DNA of 64,000 nucleotides from Syngnathus acus. Its lineage: Eukaryota > Chordata > Actinopteri > Syngnathiformes > Syngnathidae. The position numbers were made by a program, and so were the translations under genes. The notes beneath the pieces were generated by a model. The model saw only the letters and a list, made by a program, of their open reading frames with translations. It was not told the DNA's origin and did no database searches. Numbering within the stretch: the stretch's first letter is position 1; each line of letters begins with the position of its first letter. This document shows positions 47,402-62,400 of the stretch, piece by piece. The DNA lies in NCBI RefSeq assembly GCF_901709675.1, contig NC_051097.1, forward strand, positions 3,522,539 through 3,586,538. The letters are read 5' to 3'.

Positions 47402-50400
47402 CTGCAGGCGAGACCCCGTGTGAGTTTTAGTTGTCATCAACAGTTGGCGTGACATAAAGAAATGGTTTTTGAACTCACCTCCGTCTGCAAACGTATAAGA
47501 ATCACCCGGAAGGTTGTCCGAACTGCAAATAGTAAAGCGATAATTAGCTGGTGGCTCTTCATGGGACTTTTCTGTGAAAGTTGTCCACTCACTGTCTGGA
47601 GATGATCCCGTTCCCAGTGGAGCCCGTGTAGACTTGCTGTTTGGGAGCTCGCATCACAATACAATCTCCTCCGATGTCGTTCTGAATGACGCCAGCGTGA
47701 ATAGCGGCCGCGCAGATGTGCGAGTCCTGCGTTTACACAAAGTTGCAGTCACGGACAAGAACTCAACTGGTGGGTGAGGTAATCGCGTACCTCTGAGTAG
47801 ACCAATGTTCCAAAGACAAAGTGTTTGTCTTTGGCACACCCAGGTGGACAGTAGAACCTGCAGAAGACACGTATGTTGTGAAATTGATGACAGGTGGTCA
47901 TCGTCATGAAACATTGTGTCAAGTGTGACTCACGTCATCGAATCGGTCAAGTGGAGGCTGTTGAACTGTCTGGCACAGGTCATCGCATCTGTCACACATA
48001 AGGCGGGATCATTTTTCATTGTTTTGGGCTTGTTGTTTTCGGCAAGCAAAGCAGTAGATTGTGTTGCTCACCGTCATGTGCGCATCCCAAGATGTCAAAG
48101 CGGAGGCCAAATTCTGGATGACTCTCCAGCGGCAAAATGCGGACGTACTTAGCAAATGCCGGGGTCTCAAGCAGATGAGTCCCACCACCGATGAACTAGA
48201 AATAGGATGTTTGCTTGTTTGTTGTGACAATTTTGGAGGATGAGGTCAACTCGATTGTCCCTGCACTCACCTTCCCGTCTGGGTGTTTTGTCCACTTCCT
48301 CCGATTAACGCTCAGCTGCATCTCAAGTTGGATGTTCCAGGAGCCAATATTAGCGCTATCACACCCCTGGGTCACGATCCCCGTCACCTTTCTCATGTAA
48401 CCGAGGTTCACCTGGATCCAGCTGCCGACGGCTGGAGGGGACAAGACATTAGAACGCTCAGGAGACCACGGTGCCAAGCTGTCAATTATCTGCCTACGAT
48501 CTTTTGACGGCTTCCAGCAGAACTCTCCATTGAGGCGGGCTTTTTCTGGGGTGGCGTCTTCCATCGAGGAGGAGGCTTTGAAGAGCGAGTCTGCGAGGCT
48601 CCCGTCTGCGATGCCCAGACTGTCAAGACATACTGAGGACAGCCAAAAGTCATTTTCATTTGGAACGGATGCTTAAAGGCCAAATTAAAAGAAATCTGCC
48701 CATCTGTGCCCTCGTGGGACTCCTTGCATTGTTCCTTGGGATTGCAGAGCAGAAGATCACGAGACGTAAAGCCCACCTTTGTGCTCACAGCTATAGACCA
48801 TCTCCAGATACGTGGAGGTTGCAGGGCAGGAATCGTCCTCCAAAAGCTCAAAGTGGCATTTTTGGTGGCTGTTGCACATTTTCCTGTAGCGAGGGAGGAT
48901 GCCTTCCACTGTGCAGTACTCTGCAAGTTACAACACACCGGTGAGTCTGAGTGGGCCTGATGAGCAATGATGTTCACCAAGACAAACTCGAACCAAACTA
49001 GCTCGTTTCTGCACGATGAACGTTTCTGCATGCAGACTTATTCTGGCATCGGAACGGTTTGTAAGCAATCGGTTCATTTTCATTACGTTCCGTAGCGTGC
49101 CAACGTTCTTTGGAGACTTTCACGAGACCGAGCGAAACACGCTGAATGAACCTTCAGAGGTAGGCTTAAGGGCCAATAAAAATAAATGTCTTAATTGGCG
49201 GCATCAAAACGGTGGCTTCTCAGGTCTTACCGTCGTCGTGCGAGTCGCTGTCCACCAAGCAAACGTCATCACTCCGCCAACCGTAAAAGGCGGACTGGAT
49301 GCTGATGCGGCCTTGCTCCTGACCCTCACCCTCACATACGAGGTCAGCAGAATGGTTGTGGCAGACAACAATCTCCTTAAAGCCTGCAAAAGCATTGTCA
49401 TGTTGGTTTTGCCTCACATTGTTTGAAGCCACAGTTTAAGAAGATTTACCGTCATGAGGCTGCGGCGGTTTTGGCGCATTTCCTGCATGAAAACAGTCAA
49501 AGGTGCGAGTCAGCACATTGTGAGAATCGTCCAAACGTCGTCACGTCTTACCTCTTTTCTTGCAGATGTAGCCTGTCTTCTTCCGGCAATCGTCAAACTT
49601 CCAGCGACCGTTGCTTGTGAGTAAGGAAAGACAGGGTGCACCAGAGAGGTCACCGGGGTCATCTGGAAGGAGACGACAGATGCTCGGCTCCGTTCCTCCG
49701 CAACATCTGAGACAAACATCTGTTGGGTTTTTGACCCACCTCCGTCCATGAGCACGTAACCGAACGGGGATCCGTCAGTCCACTCGCTGCCGTCTTTCGT
49801 GATGTTGTTGTTGACGCCCAACCACAGAGAGGGAGAGCTCGGCAGAAAAGTGTACAGACCTTTGGAGATATGTGGTAAAATGTGCAACAAGCGTTTGAAA
49901 CATTCCTGTTGGTGCTTTGCTCGCTGCCGGCTTCTTCCGGGAGGGGAGCAAAGATACACCAACTGCTCATTGGTAGTATTGATGAACATGCACGTGATTT
50001 GAATGACTAATTGTTAAAGGTTGTCCGAGGAAACAAATGCAGGTGACGTCTGGAGCTCCACCCATGTTGGGGGAATTCAACAGCCCTGACGGTAACCTGA
50101 CAGACGGACAGCCTACTTTGTATGAAGGCCTGTTCATGTGAGTTGGTGATGCTGAGCAGATCGCCTCCGCGGCGGAGGCAGTCGTCTCGCGCCTCCTTCC
50201 AGGTCTTGGTGGGCCTGCGTTGAATCAAATAGCAGAAGTCGGAGGAGGATCGGTCCGGCCACCAGCCGCACTTTGCACTCCAGCCTGCAAGCGAGACTCG
50301 AGTCACTTGAGGGCAAACCGGTGACAAGAGACCACGTGTCGACTGCCGAGAGGGACGCCAACCTGCCGGCGGAGGAAGAAGAAACTCTTGGACCTTGGCT

Positions 50401-53400
50401 GCAAGGAAAAGAGAGGACATATTAGCACTCTTAGATAGAGGGAGCACACGGAAGTGCAAAGTGAGTGGTCTTCATTTTCGGACCTTTTTTACAGATGAAT
50501 GACCGACTATTGGTGCAGGGCCAGTCCGCAACTTGTCCAGTTGGCGTTAGCGCACAGCAATCACCACGTCCTGTTGGCCGGTTTCGCACCCATGCAATGT
50601 TGCCCTGCGGACGACACGCCAAAAATGACTTTGGCGCGTTTGGTCTTGCTTCCCGCTACATTTGGCTCCTTTTTTCCTCCCACGAATCAATATTTTCTCG
50701 ATCCTTTTCTCACATTATATCCATTCATCCATTTTTGAACGACTTTTATATCAATTTACAACTGTCTTCCAGTTAAATCGCAACTTGCGTTTCAGACTCA
50801 TTTTATTCTCAGAAATATCTAACTTTGACTCGTGAAATTCTGCACTTTGATCATCAATGATTTTTTTTTCATTTCACTCTGGGAACAGGGTACTAATAGG
50901 AATTCCCATGTTGCGGCGAGGTGCCAGTTTTGTGTGGATGGCGAGAGAGATCGCTGGGCCCACGCAGTTCGGTGTGTGGAGCAAAGCGTGCTAATCTGGT
51001 AATTATCGTTTTAGTGTTTCAGTATTGTGGTATGATTATTTGTGGTAAATGTGTTTTCATTTGACAGGGTCGATTGGTGGTCGAGGCGTGGTGTGTGAGT
51101 GACTGGGTGTGGGTGTACAACCTGTCAGGTATGTGGAATTTAGGAGTTGGATTAGAACATAGTTTTAATTGTTTAGTGACACACTTTTTACAGTTGTTCA
51201 CATACACCGCTGCCTGCTGTCCTTTTTCGTTTGTTCTGTTATTCTTTTTTGGTTACTTAATACATTTTGTAAACTTATTTCATCTCGAGGTTCAGTTATT
51301 CTTTTTTGGTTACTTAATACATTTTGTAAACTTATTTCATCTTGGGTCATTGATTCACCTCACCTGCATTACACTTGTAAATTACAATACTACACACATA
51401 GTTCCACAACTTTGTCCTTGGTAACGGTCCAGATGATTTACACATCCAATGTTTATCTCTTCTCGTAACATTTGTCCTCACTTGGAACTTTTGCCATTCG
51501 ATATGACACCTTCATTCTGAGCAAATGACAACTTTTGTAGACTGCTCTAAACGTTTCACTTACCGTGGGTGTTGCGTCGCTCCACTCAAAGTTGTCCTTG
51601 TTCTTCTTGAGTCCCACCCAAGATTGCACTCCTCCTGCATATGGTGCGTGAGCTTGGGGATATCAAAGAAGCAAGGAAATTTAGCACAAGAAGAGCATCG
51701 TGTCAGACATTGTGAAGCGCTCGGGGACGATAGCTGGCATCGGCAGTTTGACTTGACGCTCACCAGCCAAGAATTGGCCCTCATCCCATGAGAGGACGCT
51801 GGCCAGGTGACCACCGTTCCATTCTTCGCAGAACCTCTCGGCTGCCTCCCAAGTTCGCTTCATCCCCTCAAAGTGATAGCAAGAGTCCCTGTACAGGAAG
51901 TCGCCAGTGTCGCAGTAGGAAGCTGAAGCCACCAAGACACATGGATTACAAATCCACAACAAGGCAGTGCAGGTGTGAAAAAAAGCGTCGCTGCCACTCA
52001 CTCTCCACTCGATTGTAGCCCGTTCCATAGTCTTTGTAGGAACACAGTCGTCCGTCTGGGCAGGCTGCAGGAGGACGACATGATTGCATTTTCTTCTCCT
52101 TTGAGCGTCAACATCGCAACGGACGTGCGGACTTACCGTCGAGCGGCCGCTCGCACATGTACGCCAATGAGGATCCGCACGAGCCATGTCTCCACTTTCC
52201 AGGCTGACTGTCTACGTGCACACCTTGGTTGACGTACGCGCAGGATTCATCGTCGGAGCTGTTGAGAAAAGTCGGGAAAAAGGAGACACACATCCGACAA
52301 ACGTGCCAATTTGGAGGCTTTTCCTCCTTTCTCATCAATACGTGTGCTCTCTCAAAATTCGCAGATGGGATCCATAATCTCGCTGTGTGTTCCGCCTGAC
52401 AACAAAAGGACGCAAAGAGGTGAGCTTCTTACCTTCTACCTTGACGCGAGTCCCAGTTGGCGTAGGTCGGCGTCACACCGGTGTCGGACAAAGACAGTCT
52501 TTTTTCCCCTGCTTCAAAAAACTGACACCAGGCCACGTCGCAGTTCTGCCGAAACCAATCCCAGGTGACAGTTAAGTACCAGTGGAGAGTCAACGTATTC
52601 TACCGCTTTCGTCTCACCAGATTGGAACGTCCGATCCAGAACGGCTTGTCGCCCATTTGCTCCTTCACGAAGCTTTGCTCGTCCTCGGAGGTGATGGAGA
52701 CCAGGTCGCCGCCCTCCCAGACGCAGTCGTAACGAGCCCCCAGCCAACCGTTGGTGGTCTCCGTCTTCTTGTAGCAGTTGGAGCCAAAGCGGCGCCACCC
52801 TTTGGCCCTTTCACATGTCTGAACGACTGAGGACACATTTGGGGATTACGCACTCAGTTTCAGACAAATGCGTCATCTGCATCAACACTCACATAAGACA
52901 GAAAATGTGTCTGTCGACACACATTGGGGAGAATCGGCCGAGCATCTCGTCTTACCTCTTCTCTTGCAGACGTAGCCGCGCTTCTTCTCGCAATCGACAA
53001 CTTCCACGCCGCCCTTGCCACTGAGTAAGGAGTTGCAGCGTCGGCCGGGGGGGTCACCAGGGTTACCTTGAAAGAGACCACAGATGCTCAGCGCTCCTTC
53101 CTTCCTCCATACATCGGCCAGGTTTTAGACCCACTTGCGCCCAAAAGGACGGAACTCGGTGAGGATTCGTCAGACTGCTTGCTGCCGACTTCAACAATGG
53201 TGTCGCTGGCGTCCAACCACAAAGAGGAACCGCTTGCCAGAAGCCCTTTGGGTCAAAGGTAAATACGGAACAGAAGGTTGAAGCATCTTACAGATGCGAG
53301 TGCAAAACGCTTAACTGAAACGAAGTGATGGTGACGTCTGGGTTGACGTGAGTCGGTGGTCTCTCGATTTAACTTTCTTCCGCATGGATTATTTCATCAA

Positions 53401-56400
53401 GCACTTCAGCTGCATCAAAAAGCGCAACAGACTGTGGATGGCCTACCTCGTATGAAGGTGTGTTCGTTCGAGTCGGTGATGGCGAGCAGGTTGCCTCTGA
53501 GGCGGGCGCACTCGTCCCGCGTCTCCTTCCAGGTCTTGGTGGGCATGGCGTTGATCAGGTAGCACAAGTCGTTGGCGGGGTTCTCCCGCCACCAGCCGCA
53601 CTTTGCACTCTTGCCTGCAAGCGAGACTCAAGTCACTTCAGGGCAAACAAGATTCTGCATGTGGGCTGCAGGCTGGGACGCCCACCTGACGCTGATGCCA
53701 ACGCCGGAAGTAGCGGAAGAGAAGCTCTGGCCTTGCCTGCAAGCATGCGAGAGGGATCAAATATGAGAGAGCAACGAGAAGACAAAGGGCAAAGGAGAGG
53801 TCGTGACTTTCTGACCTTTTTGACAGATGGATGGACGAAGGCCAGTACAACCCTCAAGCTGAATTTCTCCATTCTCATTCAACTTTGCGCAGTCATCTGC
53901 ATTTTGAGTAAGGTTCTTTGTGACGTTGTCCTGCAGAGGATACAGCGTGTTTGGTGTTGCAATTGCTCTGATGGCTTCCTGCGAAATTTCCTTCAAAGTC
54001 ACCTCACTGATTCAAATCTGTTTTTCTGCTCACCATTATCATCATTTCCAGAACCAATAGAAATTGTTGCAATATTCCAACCTGAGTTTCAGATTGAAAC
54101 TTTCCAAACCCTAAATTGTTTACTTTTAGTCTGAAAAAAGTTCCCCTGTAAAATGAATGGTGCACTTTTATTGGTTTTTTTTCCTTGTATATCACAATTC
54201 TTAGCCATCAAACTAAAGGACATTTTTCAACAAATTCAAATCTATTTGACAGGAAGACCATTCTTGTCAGATGTTTCCTCCCTATTGAATCAACTCTGTT
54301 CTACTAAAATGACACTTTTTAATGTTTTGCTTTCCAACATGACAGCTTCATAAGTGACAATATTTTAGACCTCCGTTGCAAACGTGTCACTTACTGTAGA
54401 TGATCCGTCGAGCCACTCAAACTTGGCTGTGCTTTCCTTGAGTCCCAGCCAAGGTTGAACTCCTTCTCGCACGTGAGCTTGAGGAAAGCAGAACAAGCAC
54501 TTGTGACGATGTTATGAAACATGGCGGGATGATTGGTCAGTTTGTCTTGACGCTCACCAGCCAAAAATCGTCTGTCAACCGGTGAGCGGACGCTGGCCAA
54601 GAGACCTCTCTTTTCCTTGCAGAAATCTTCAGCCGCTTGCCAAGTTTTAGGCGTCCCCTCAAAGTGATAACAAGAGTCCTTGTACAGGAACTCGTCAGAG
54701 TCACAGTAGGAAGCTGAAACCCCAAATAAACTCATTAGAAAACCACAGCGAGACGGAGTAGGTGTTAAACGAAAAAAGAAACTAATTAGAAAACGACAAC
54801 GAGAGGCTGCGGGTGTCAGAAGAAGCGTCGCTGCCACTCACTCTCCACTCGACTGTAACTGTAACCTAAGTCTTTGTAGGAACACGGCCATCCATCTGGG
54901 CAGTCTGCGGAAAGATGACATGGTTGCGCTTTTCTCCTTTCAAACATCACGTCAAACGTGCAGACTTACCGTCGGGCGACCGCTCGCACATGTACACCAA
55001 TGAGGATCTGCACGAGCCATGGCTCCACTTGCTAGGCTGACTGTCTCCGTGCACACCTTGGTTGACGTATGCGCAGGATTCATCGTTGAAGCTGTTGGCA
55101 AAAGTCGGAAAAAGCGAGACACATCCGACAAACGTGCCAATTTGGAGGTTTTGCCTTTGCCTTTTTTTTCTGATGAAAACTCCCCAAAACTCTATATATA
55201 GATATATCTATATATATGTACATATATATGTATTTTTTTAACCTCGTCACGTGCGCATATTTTAGAAAGCAATTTGAAAATATCAACATGCATCAACCTG
55301 ACACAGGATGCAAAGAGGGGATCTTCTTACCTCTGGTCTTGACGCGGGTCCCAGTTGGCGTAGGTCGGCGTCACACTGGTGTAGGACCAAGTCACGCTCT
55401 TTTCGCCCGCTTTAAAAAACTGACACCAGGTCTCGTTGCAGTTCTGCAGAGTCCAAACTCATTGTCAATGGCGTACCAATAGCGAGCCAACAGCAGCCTG
55501 CACTTACCAGATTGGAGAGTCCGATCCAGAACGGTTTGTTGCCCATTTGCTCCATCACAAACATTTCCTCGTCTTCAGAGGTGATGGAGACAAGGTCCGC
55601 GCCCTCCCAGAGGCAGTTGTGACGAGCCCCCAGCCAACCGTTGGGGGTCTCCATCTTCTTGTAACAGTTTGAGCCGTGAGGACTCCATCCGTTGACTGTG
55701 TCACATGTTGGCTCATGATGGGTTAAAGCTGATGAAACATCAAAGTTCCCATGGTCATTTTTCAACCAAGCAAGCAAACAAACAAGCAAGAAGGCACGCC
55801 ACCTAATTCAGCCAAATTGCGTCACCTGCATGACTGACAATCCACAATTGACAAGACTTACAAAGGACTTGGGCATTTAGGGCTATTAGCCTGAAATAAT
55901 AGTCACAAAAAAATCAACAAGGCACATTTTTTCACGAGACATTCATTAACCAGCTTCAAGATGCTGAATGATTTCAAGGAATGATGCACATGTCAAAAAA
56001 CGGAGGAAATTCAGTCCACTTCTGTCATTCTGCCCCTCGGACAGAGAAAAATGTTTTTTTTTTTTTTTTTTTACTCATGTGCAGCCCACAGGATGGCGCT
56101 ACAGGTCAAGAGTCCACGTTCAACTTTTCTTATTTTCATTTATCACCAAAATATACGTTTGCAATCTATGCAAAGGAAGACGTCTTTTTTAACACAGCTA
56201 CAGAACAATTAGAGCTCACTGTTTTTTTTCTTCAGGTAGTTACACAAGAAAGATCTCATGCTCAGTTGTACATTTGTAACGCATCACTATTCCATCAGCG
56301 CAATAGGCTAGCTAGTCAACATTTAAGAGGAAAAAAAAAAACATTGAAAAAAACTGGCTGAAATTATGCTCCCATTTGTTTTTGCTTTTGGCAAAATCTC

Positions 56401-59400
56401 AGTGGGGAAAATGCACTATATGCTGCGTATGCACCAAAAGGACCTCCAAAGCGACAGGAGAAAAGTTATTTCGAATTGCTATTTCATGTATTTATTTACA
56501 GCTGTCTCTTCACGTGTGATCATTAACAGAGGCGCTGCACTGATAGGTGCGCCTCTGCTCTGTGCCCCTCATCTCCGCCCACACACACGCAGAGGCGCTC
56601 CAGAGCAAAGGAGCCTTCTCGAGCATGCGAGTGTTTTCTAAAGAATTCAGGTGATGGTTTGCACATTTTATCTTGTACAAGTAAATTTTGTCAAATAAAA
56701 CAATTCCATTTAGTAAATTATTAGGATTGTACACTTGACCATCAACCCCCACATCCCTGGTTGTCATATGGCCACCCCAGCTGATGCAGGGCCCCCCTCG
56801 GCCACCCCAATGAAAAAGTGCATTCAACTCAGGACATTGGCGAACATATTCTTCTTAAACAAAATCTGAAATAATGGGCCATTAAAATCACCTCAAATGA
56901 GGAGGGCTACTTCCCAAAGCACTGGCTGTTCTAGACGGGGGTGTCTCCAGAGGCAGGTTGGAGGTTATACCCCACCTCCCACACACACACACACACATTT
57001 CTGCATTCCCTGCATGTCGCATTTTTCTGCATCGCGCATAAATATATTTATATAATACATATCTTAGTGCAATTTTCAACTCAGGCTACTACAGATGATT
57101 ATTTAGCTAATAGAATAGTCACCCATGGTATAGTCACTATACTGCGAGCTGATCTTGCATAACCCTCATTAGCTTACAGCCCGAATTCTTTACACCATGA
57201 AAGTAAAGTAAAAATAAAGACAAGCATCGTCATGTCATTTTTGTTTTGCATCGTTTGAAGTCACCAGACTTACCAGGAAGAGGCTGCTGAGGCTTTGCCG
57301 GGATTCCTGGAAGACAAAAGCCAAAGACTCGAGTCAGCACGTTGTGAGAATCCACTGAGCGTAGCCACGTCTTACCTCTTTTCTTGCAGATGTAGCCCCT
57401 TTTCTTCCTGCAATCGTCAAACTTCCAGCGGCCGTTGCTTGTGAGTAAGGAAAGACAGGATGCACCAGAGAGGTCACCGGGGTCATCTGGAAGGAGATGA
57501 CAGATGCTCAGCTCCGTTTCACCGCAACATCGCAGGCAAACATCGGTTGGGTTTTGGACACACCTCTGTCCATGAGCATGTAACCGAACGGGGATCCGTC
57601 AGTCCACTCGCTCCCGTCTTTCATGATCTTGTTGTTGGCCCCCAACCACAGAGAGGGAGCGCTCGACAGAGAAGTGTACAGACCTTTGGAGGTAAATGGT
57701 AAAATATGCAACAAGAGTTTGAGACATTCCTGTTGGCGCTCTGCTCGCTGATGGCTCGCTGACTGGTGGCCACGCAGTATCGTATATTCAAGTATATTCG
57801 CGGTTGTCCGAGGAAACCAAATGCATGCATGTGAGGTCTGGCGCTCTGCCCATGTTGGGGGAATTCAACAGCCCTGACGGCAACCTGACGGACGGACAGC
57901 CTACCTTGTGTGAATGCCTGTTCATTTGAGTCGGCGATGCTGAGCAGGTCGCCTCCTCGGCGGAGGCAGTCGTCTCGCGCCTTCTGCCACGTCTTGGTGG
58001 GCTTGTGCTGGATCAGGTAGCAGAAGTCGGAGGAGGAGGATCGGTCCAGCCACCAGCCGCACTTTGCACTCCAGCCTGCAAGCGAGACTCGAGTCACTTG
58101 AGGGCAAACCGGTGACAACAGACCTCATGTCGACTGCCGGGAGGGACGCCCACCTGCCGGCGGAGGAAGAAGAAACTCTTGGACCTTGGCTGCAAGAAAG
58201 GAAAAGAAAGGAGTCATTAGCACTCTTAGATTTACCTTAAAATGTAAAGTGCATTCTATTATTATTATTATGAGAGGGCAAAGTGATTGGTCGTCATTTT
58301 CGGACCTTTTTTACAGATGAATGGCCGACTTTCGGTGCAGGACCAATCCTCAAGTTGACCAGTCGGCGACAAGGCAGAGCAGCCACCACGCCCTTTCGGC
58401 CCGTTTGGCACCCACACAATGTTGCCCTGCCGACGACACGCCAGAAGTGACTTTGGTGCGTTTGGGCTTGCTTCCCACCGCATTTCCTCCAAAATGATGA
58501 GTCCTTTTTTCCTCCCACTGATCAATATTTTCTCAACCCTTTCCTACAGTATGACTTGAATTCATTTTACAATTTTCTTCCAGTTAAATCACAACTTGAA
58601 TTTCATACTCGAACTTTTCCAGTCATTTTATTCTCAGAAATGTCTAACCTTAACCTCTGAAATTCTGCACTTTGATTTTTCACTTCACTCACTTTCATTC
58701 TCATCATTTCATAACTTTGTCCTTGTTAATGCTTCAGCTGATTCACACCTTCAATGTTTATCTCTTTTGTAACACGGTGACCATTCTTACATTGTTCTGT
58801 AAAATTTGGCTTCCGATATGACACCTTCATTCTGAGCAAATGACAGCTTTTGTAGACTGCTGTAAACGTTTCCCTTACCGTAGGTGTTGCGTCGCTCCAC
58901 TCAAAGTTGTCCTTGTTCTTCTTGAGTCCCACCCAAGATTGCACTCCTCCTGCATATGGCACGTGAGCTTGAGGATATCAAAGAAGCGAGGAGATTTAGC
59001 ACAAGAAGAGCATGATGTCAGACATTGCGAAGCGCTAGGGGACGATAGCTGGGATCGGCAGTTTGTCTTGAAGCTCACCAGCCAAGAATTGGCCATCAAC
59101 CAGTGACTGGACGCTGGCCAGGTGACCACCGTTCCATTCTTCGCAGAACCTCTCGGCTGCCTCCCAAGTTCGCTTCGTCCCCTCAAAGTGATAGCAAGAG
59201 TCCCTGTACAGGAAGTCGCCAGTGTCGCAGTAGGAAGCTGAAGCCACCAAGACACATGGATTACAAATCCACAACAAGACAGTGCAGGTGTGAAAAAAAG
59301 CGTCGCTGCCACTCACTCTCCACTCGATTGTAGCCGATTCCATAGTCTTTGTAGGAACACAGCCGTCCATCCGGGCAGGCTGCAGGGGGACGACCTGATT

Positions 59401-62400
59401 GCATTCTTTTTCTCCTTTGAGCGTCAACATCAACGGACGTGCAGACTTACCGTCGAGCGGCCGCTCGCACATGTACATTAAGGAGGATCTGCACGAGCCA
59501 TGTCTCAATTTTCCAGGCTGACTGTCTACGTGCACACCTTGGTTGACGTACGTGCAAGTTTCATCGTCGGAGCTGTCGGGAAAAGGCGTGAAAAACGAGA
59601 CAAACATCTGCATCTTGCCCGGCACAGGACGCAAAAAGGTGACCTTCCTACCTTCCGTCTTGACTCGAGGTCCAGTTAGCGTAGATCGGCGTCAGAGCAG
59701 TGTCGGACCAAGTCAGCCTCTTTTCTCCCGCTTTAAAAAACTGACACCAGACCTCGGCGCAGTCCTGCCAAAAACAATACTGGTTGTCACTCAAGTACCA
59801 GGAGAACGCCCACTTGCGCTTCCGTCTCACCAGGTTGGAGAGTCCGATCCAGAACGGCTTGTCGGCCATTTGCTCCATCACGAACTTTTGCTCGTCCTCC
59901 GAGGTGATGGAGACCAGGTCGCCGCCCTCCCAGACGCAGTCGTAACGGGCCCCCAGCCAACCGTTGGTGGTCTCCATCTTCCTGTAGCAGCTGGAGCCGA
60001 AGCCGTGCCACCCTTTGGTCATTTCACATGTCTGAATGCCTGAGGGAACATTTTGGGATTTTTTGTCTTCTTTACTAAAATTATTCATTCAGTTTCAGCC
60101 AATTGCGTCACCTGCATCACCACTCACATCAGACCAAAAACGTTACAATTGCCACTTTGGTCCTCCCGGCCGAGCATCTCGTCTTACCTCTTCTCCTGCA
60201 GACGTAGCCGCTCTTCTTCTCACAATCGACAACTTCTATGCCGCCCTTGCCATGGAGTAAGGAGTTGCAGCGTCGGCCGGGGGGGTCACCAGGGTTACCT
60301 TGAAGGAGACCACAGATGCTCAGCGCTCCTTCGTTCCTTCATACATCGGCCAGGTTTTAGACCCACTTGCGCCCAAAAGGACGGAACTCGGTGAGGATTC
60401 GTAAGACTGCTCGCTGCCGACTTCAACAATGATGTCGCTGGCGTCCAACCACAAAGAGGAACCGCTTGGCAGAAGCCCTTTGGGTCAAAGGTAAATACAG
60501 AACAGAAGGTTGAAGCATCTTACAGATGCGAGTCCAAAACGCTTAACTAAAACGAAGTGATGGTGACGTCTGGGTTGGGTCCTTGTTGGCGGGGGTCACA
60601 AGCTTATTTTTGGTCTATCCTTTGGAATGACAGAAACTCGGCAAAATGTTGACGTGAGTCGGTGGTCTCTCGATGGATTCTTTCATTAAGTACTTCGGCT
60701 GCGCCAAAAAGCGAAGCAGACTGAGGACGACCTACCGTGTATGAAGTTGTGTTCCTGTAAGTCGGTGATGGCGAGCAGGTTGCCTCTGCGGCGGGCGCAC
60801 TCGTCTCGCGCCTCCTTCCAGGTCTTGGTGGCCATGTCGTTGATCAGGTAGCAGAAGTCGTTGGCGGGGTTCTCCCGCCACAAGCCGCACTTTGGACTCT
60901 TGTCTGCAAACGAGACTCGAGTCACTTGAGGGCAAACAAGATTCTGCATGCGGGCTGCAGGTTGGGACGCCCACCTGATGCTGATGCCGGAAGAGGCGGA
61001 AGAGAAGCTCTGGCCTTGCCTGCAAGGATGCGAGAGGGGTCAAATATGAGAGAGCAATGAGAAGGGCAAATGAGAGGTTGTGACTTTATGACCTTTTTGA
61101 CAGATGGATGGACGATCGTAAGAAGCACAACTGTCGATCTCAACTTCTCCAGCACCAGTCAATTTTGTGCAGTCACCTGAAGGTTTAGGAAGATGCCACG
61201 GGACATCATCCTGAAGACGACAGTGGACATGACTCGAGCGTGTTTGGTGTTGCAGTTGCTCGGATGGCTTCCCACCACATTCCTTCAAAGTCACTTCATT
61301 GATTCAAATCGCTCAAATTAATCTTCACAAACTCTATCTCACAATAAGAATTGTTGCGATGTTCCAACCTCTTCCAACTTTCAGTTTGTAATCTATATAA
61401 TCTAGACAGGGAGACCATTCTTGTTCGATGTTTCCAGATTCAATCAACTTTGTTCTGCTGAAATGACACTTTTCAACTTTATCCTTCTAACGTAACAGCT
61501 TCATTAGGGCAAAGTGACAACTTTTTAGATCTCCCTTGCACACATTGTCACTTACTGTAGATGATCCGTCGCGCCACTCAAATTTGCCATTGTTCTTCTT
61601 GAGTCCCAGCCAAGAATACCATGCTATTCGCTGGTGAGCTTGAGGAAAGCAGAACAAACACTTGTGAGGAAAAATTGCGGGACGATTGCTAGCATGGTCA
61701 ATTTGTCTTGGTGCTCACCAGCCAAAAACTGTCCGTCAACCTTTGAGTGGACGCTGGCCAAGAGACCTCCCTCTTCCTTGCAGAAATCTTCAGCCGCTTG
61801 CCAAGTTCCATTCCTCCCCTCAAAATGGTAACAAGAGTCCTTGTACAGGAACTCACCAGAGTCGCAGTAGGAAGCTGAAAGCCAAAAGAAACTAATTAGA
61901 AAACCACGACGACGCAGTTTGGGTGTAGAAAGAAGCGTCGCTGCCACTCAACTCTCAACTCGACTGTAAGTGTGACCGAAGTCTTTGTAGGAACACGGCC
62001 ATCCCTCCGGGCAGTCTGCAGAAAGATGGCGCGGTTGCGCTTTTCTCCTTTCAGCATCAACATCGCAACAGACGTGTGGACTTACCGCCGGGCGACCGCT
62101 TGCACATGTACGCCAATGAGGATCCGCACGACCCACGTCTCCACTTGCCGGGCTGACTGTATACGTGCACACCTTGGTTGACGTACGCGCAGGATTCATC
62201 ATTGGAGCTGTTGGGAAAAGTCGAGAGACGCACATCTGACAAACGTGCCAATTTGGAGTTTATTTTCCTCTTTCCCGATAAAAAGAAAACAAAAGCTCTT
62301 TTAAACCTCATCACATATTTACCCATTTTTGGAAAGGGGTTCCAAAATCTCCCCGTGCATCTCGCTTGACACAGAACGCAAAGAGGTGTTCTCTTACCTT

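Noticed and set aside
51074-51468. Plus-strand frames with repeated FFGYLIHFVNLFH
   Set aside because: Produced by a short non-coding tandem repeat within a lectin intron.
53460-54134. 224-codon plus-strand frame in the lectin region
   Set aside because: It is antisense to the Z3 and Y3 exons of unit 3. The minus strand carries splice sites, phases and CTLD motifs.
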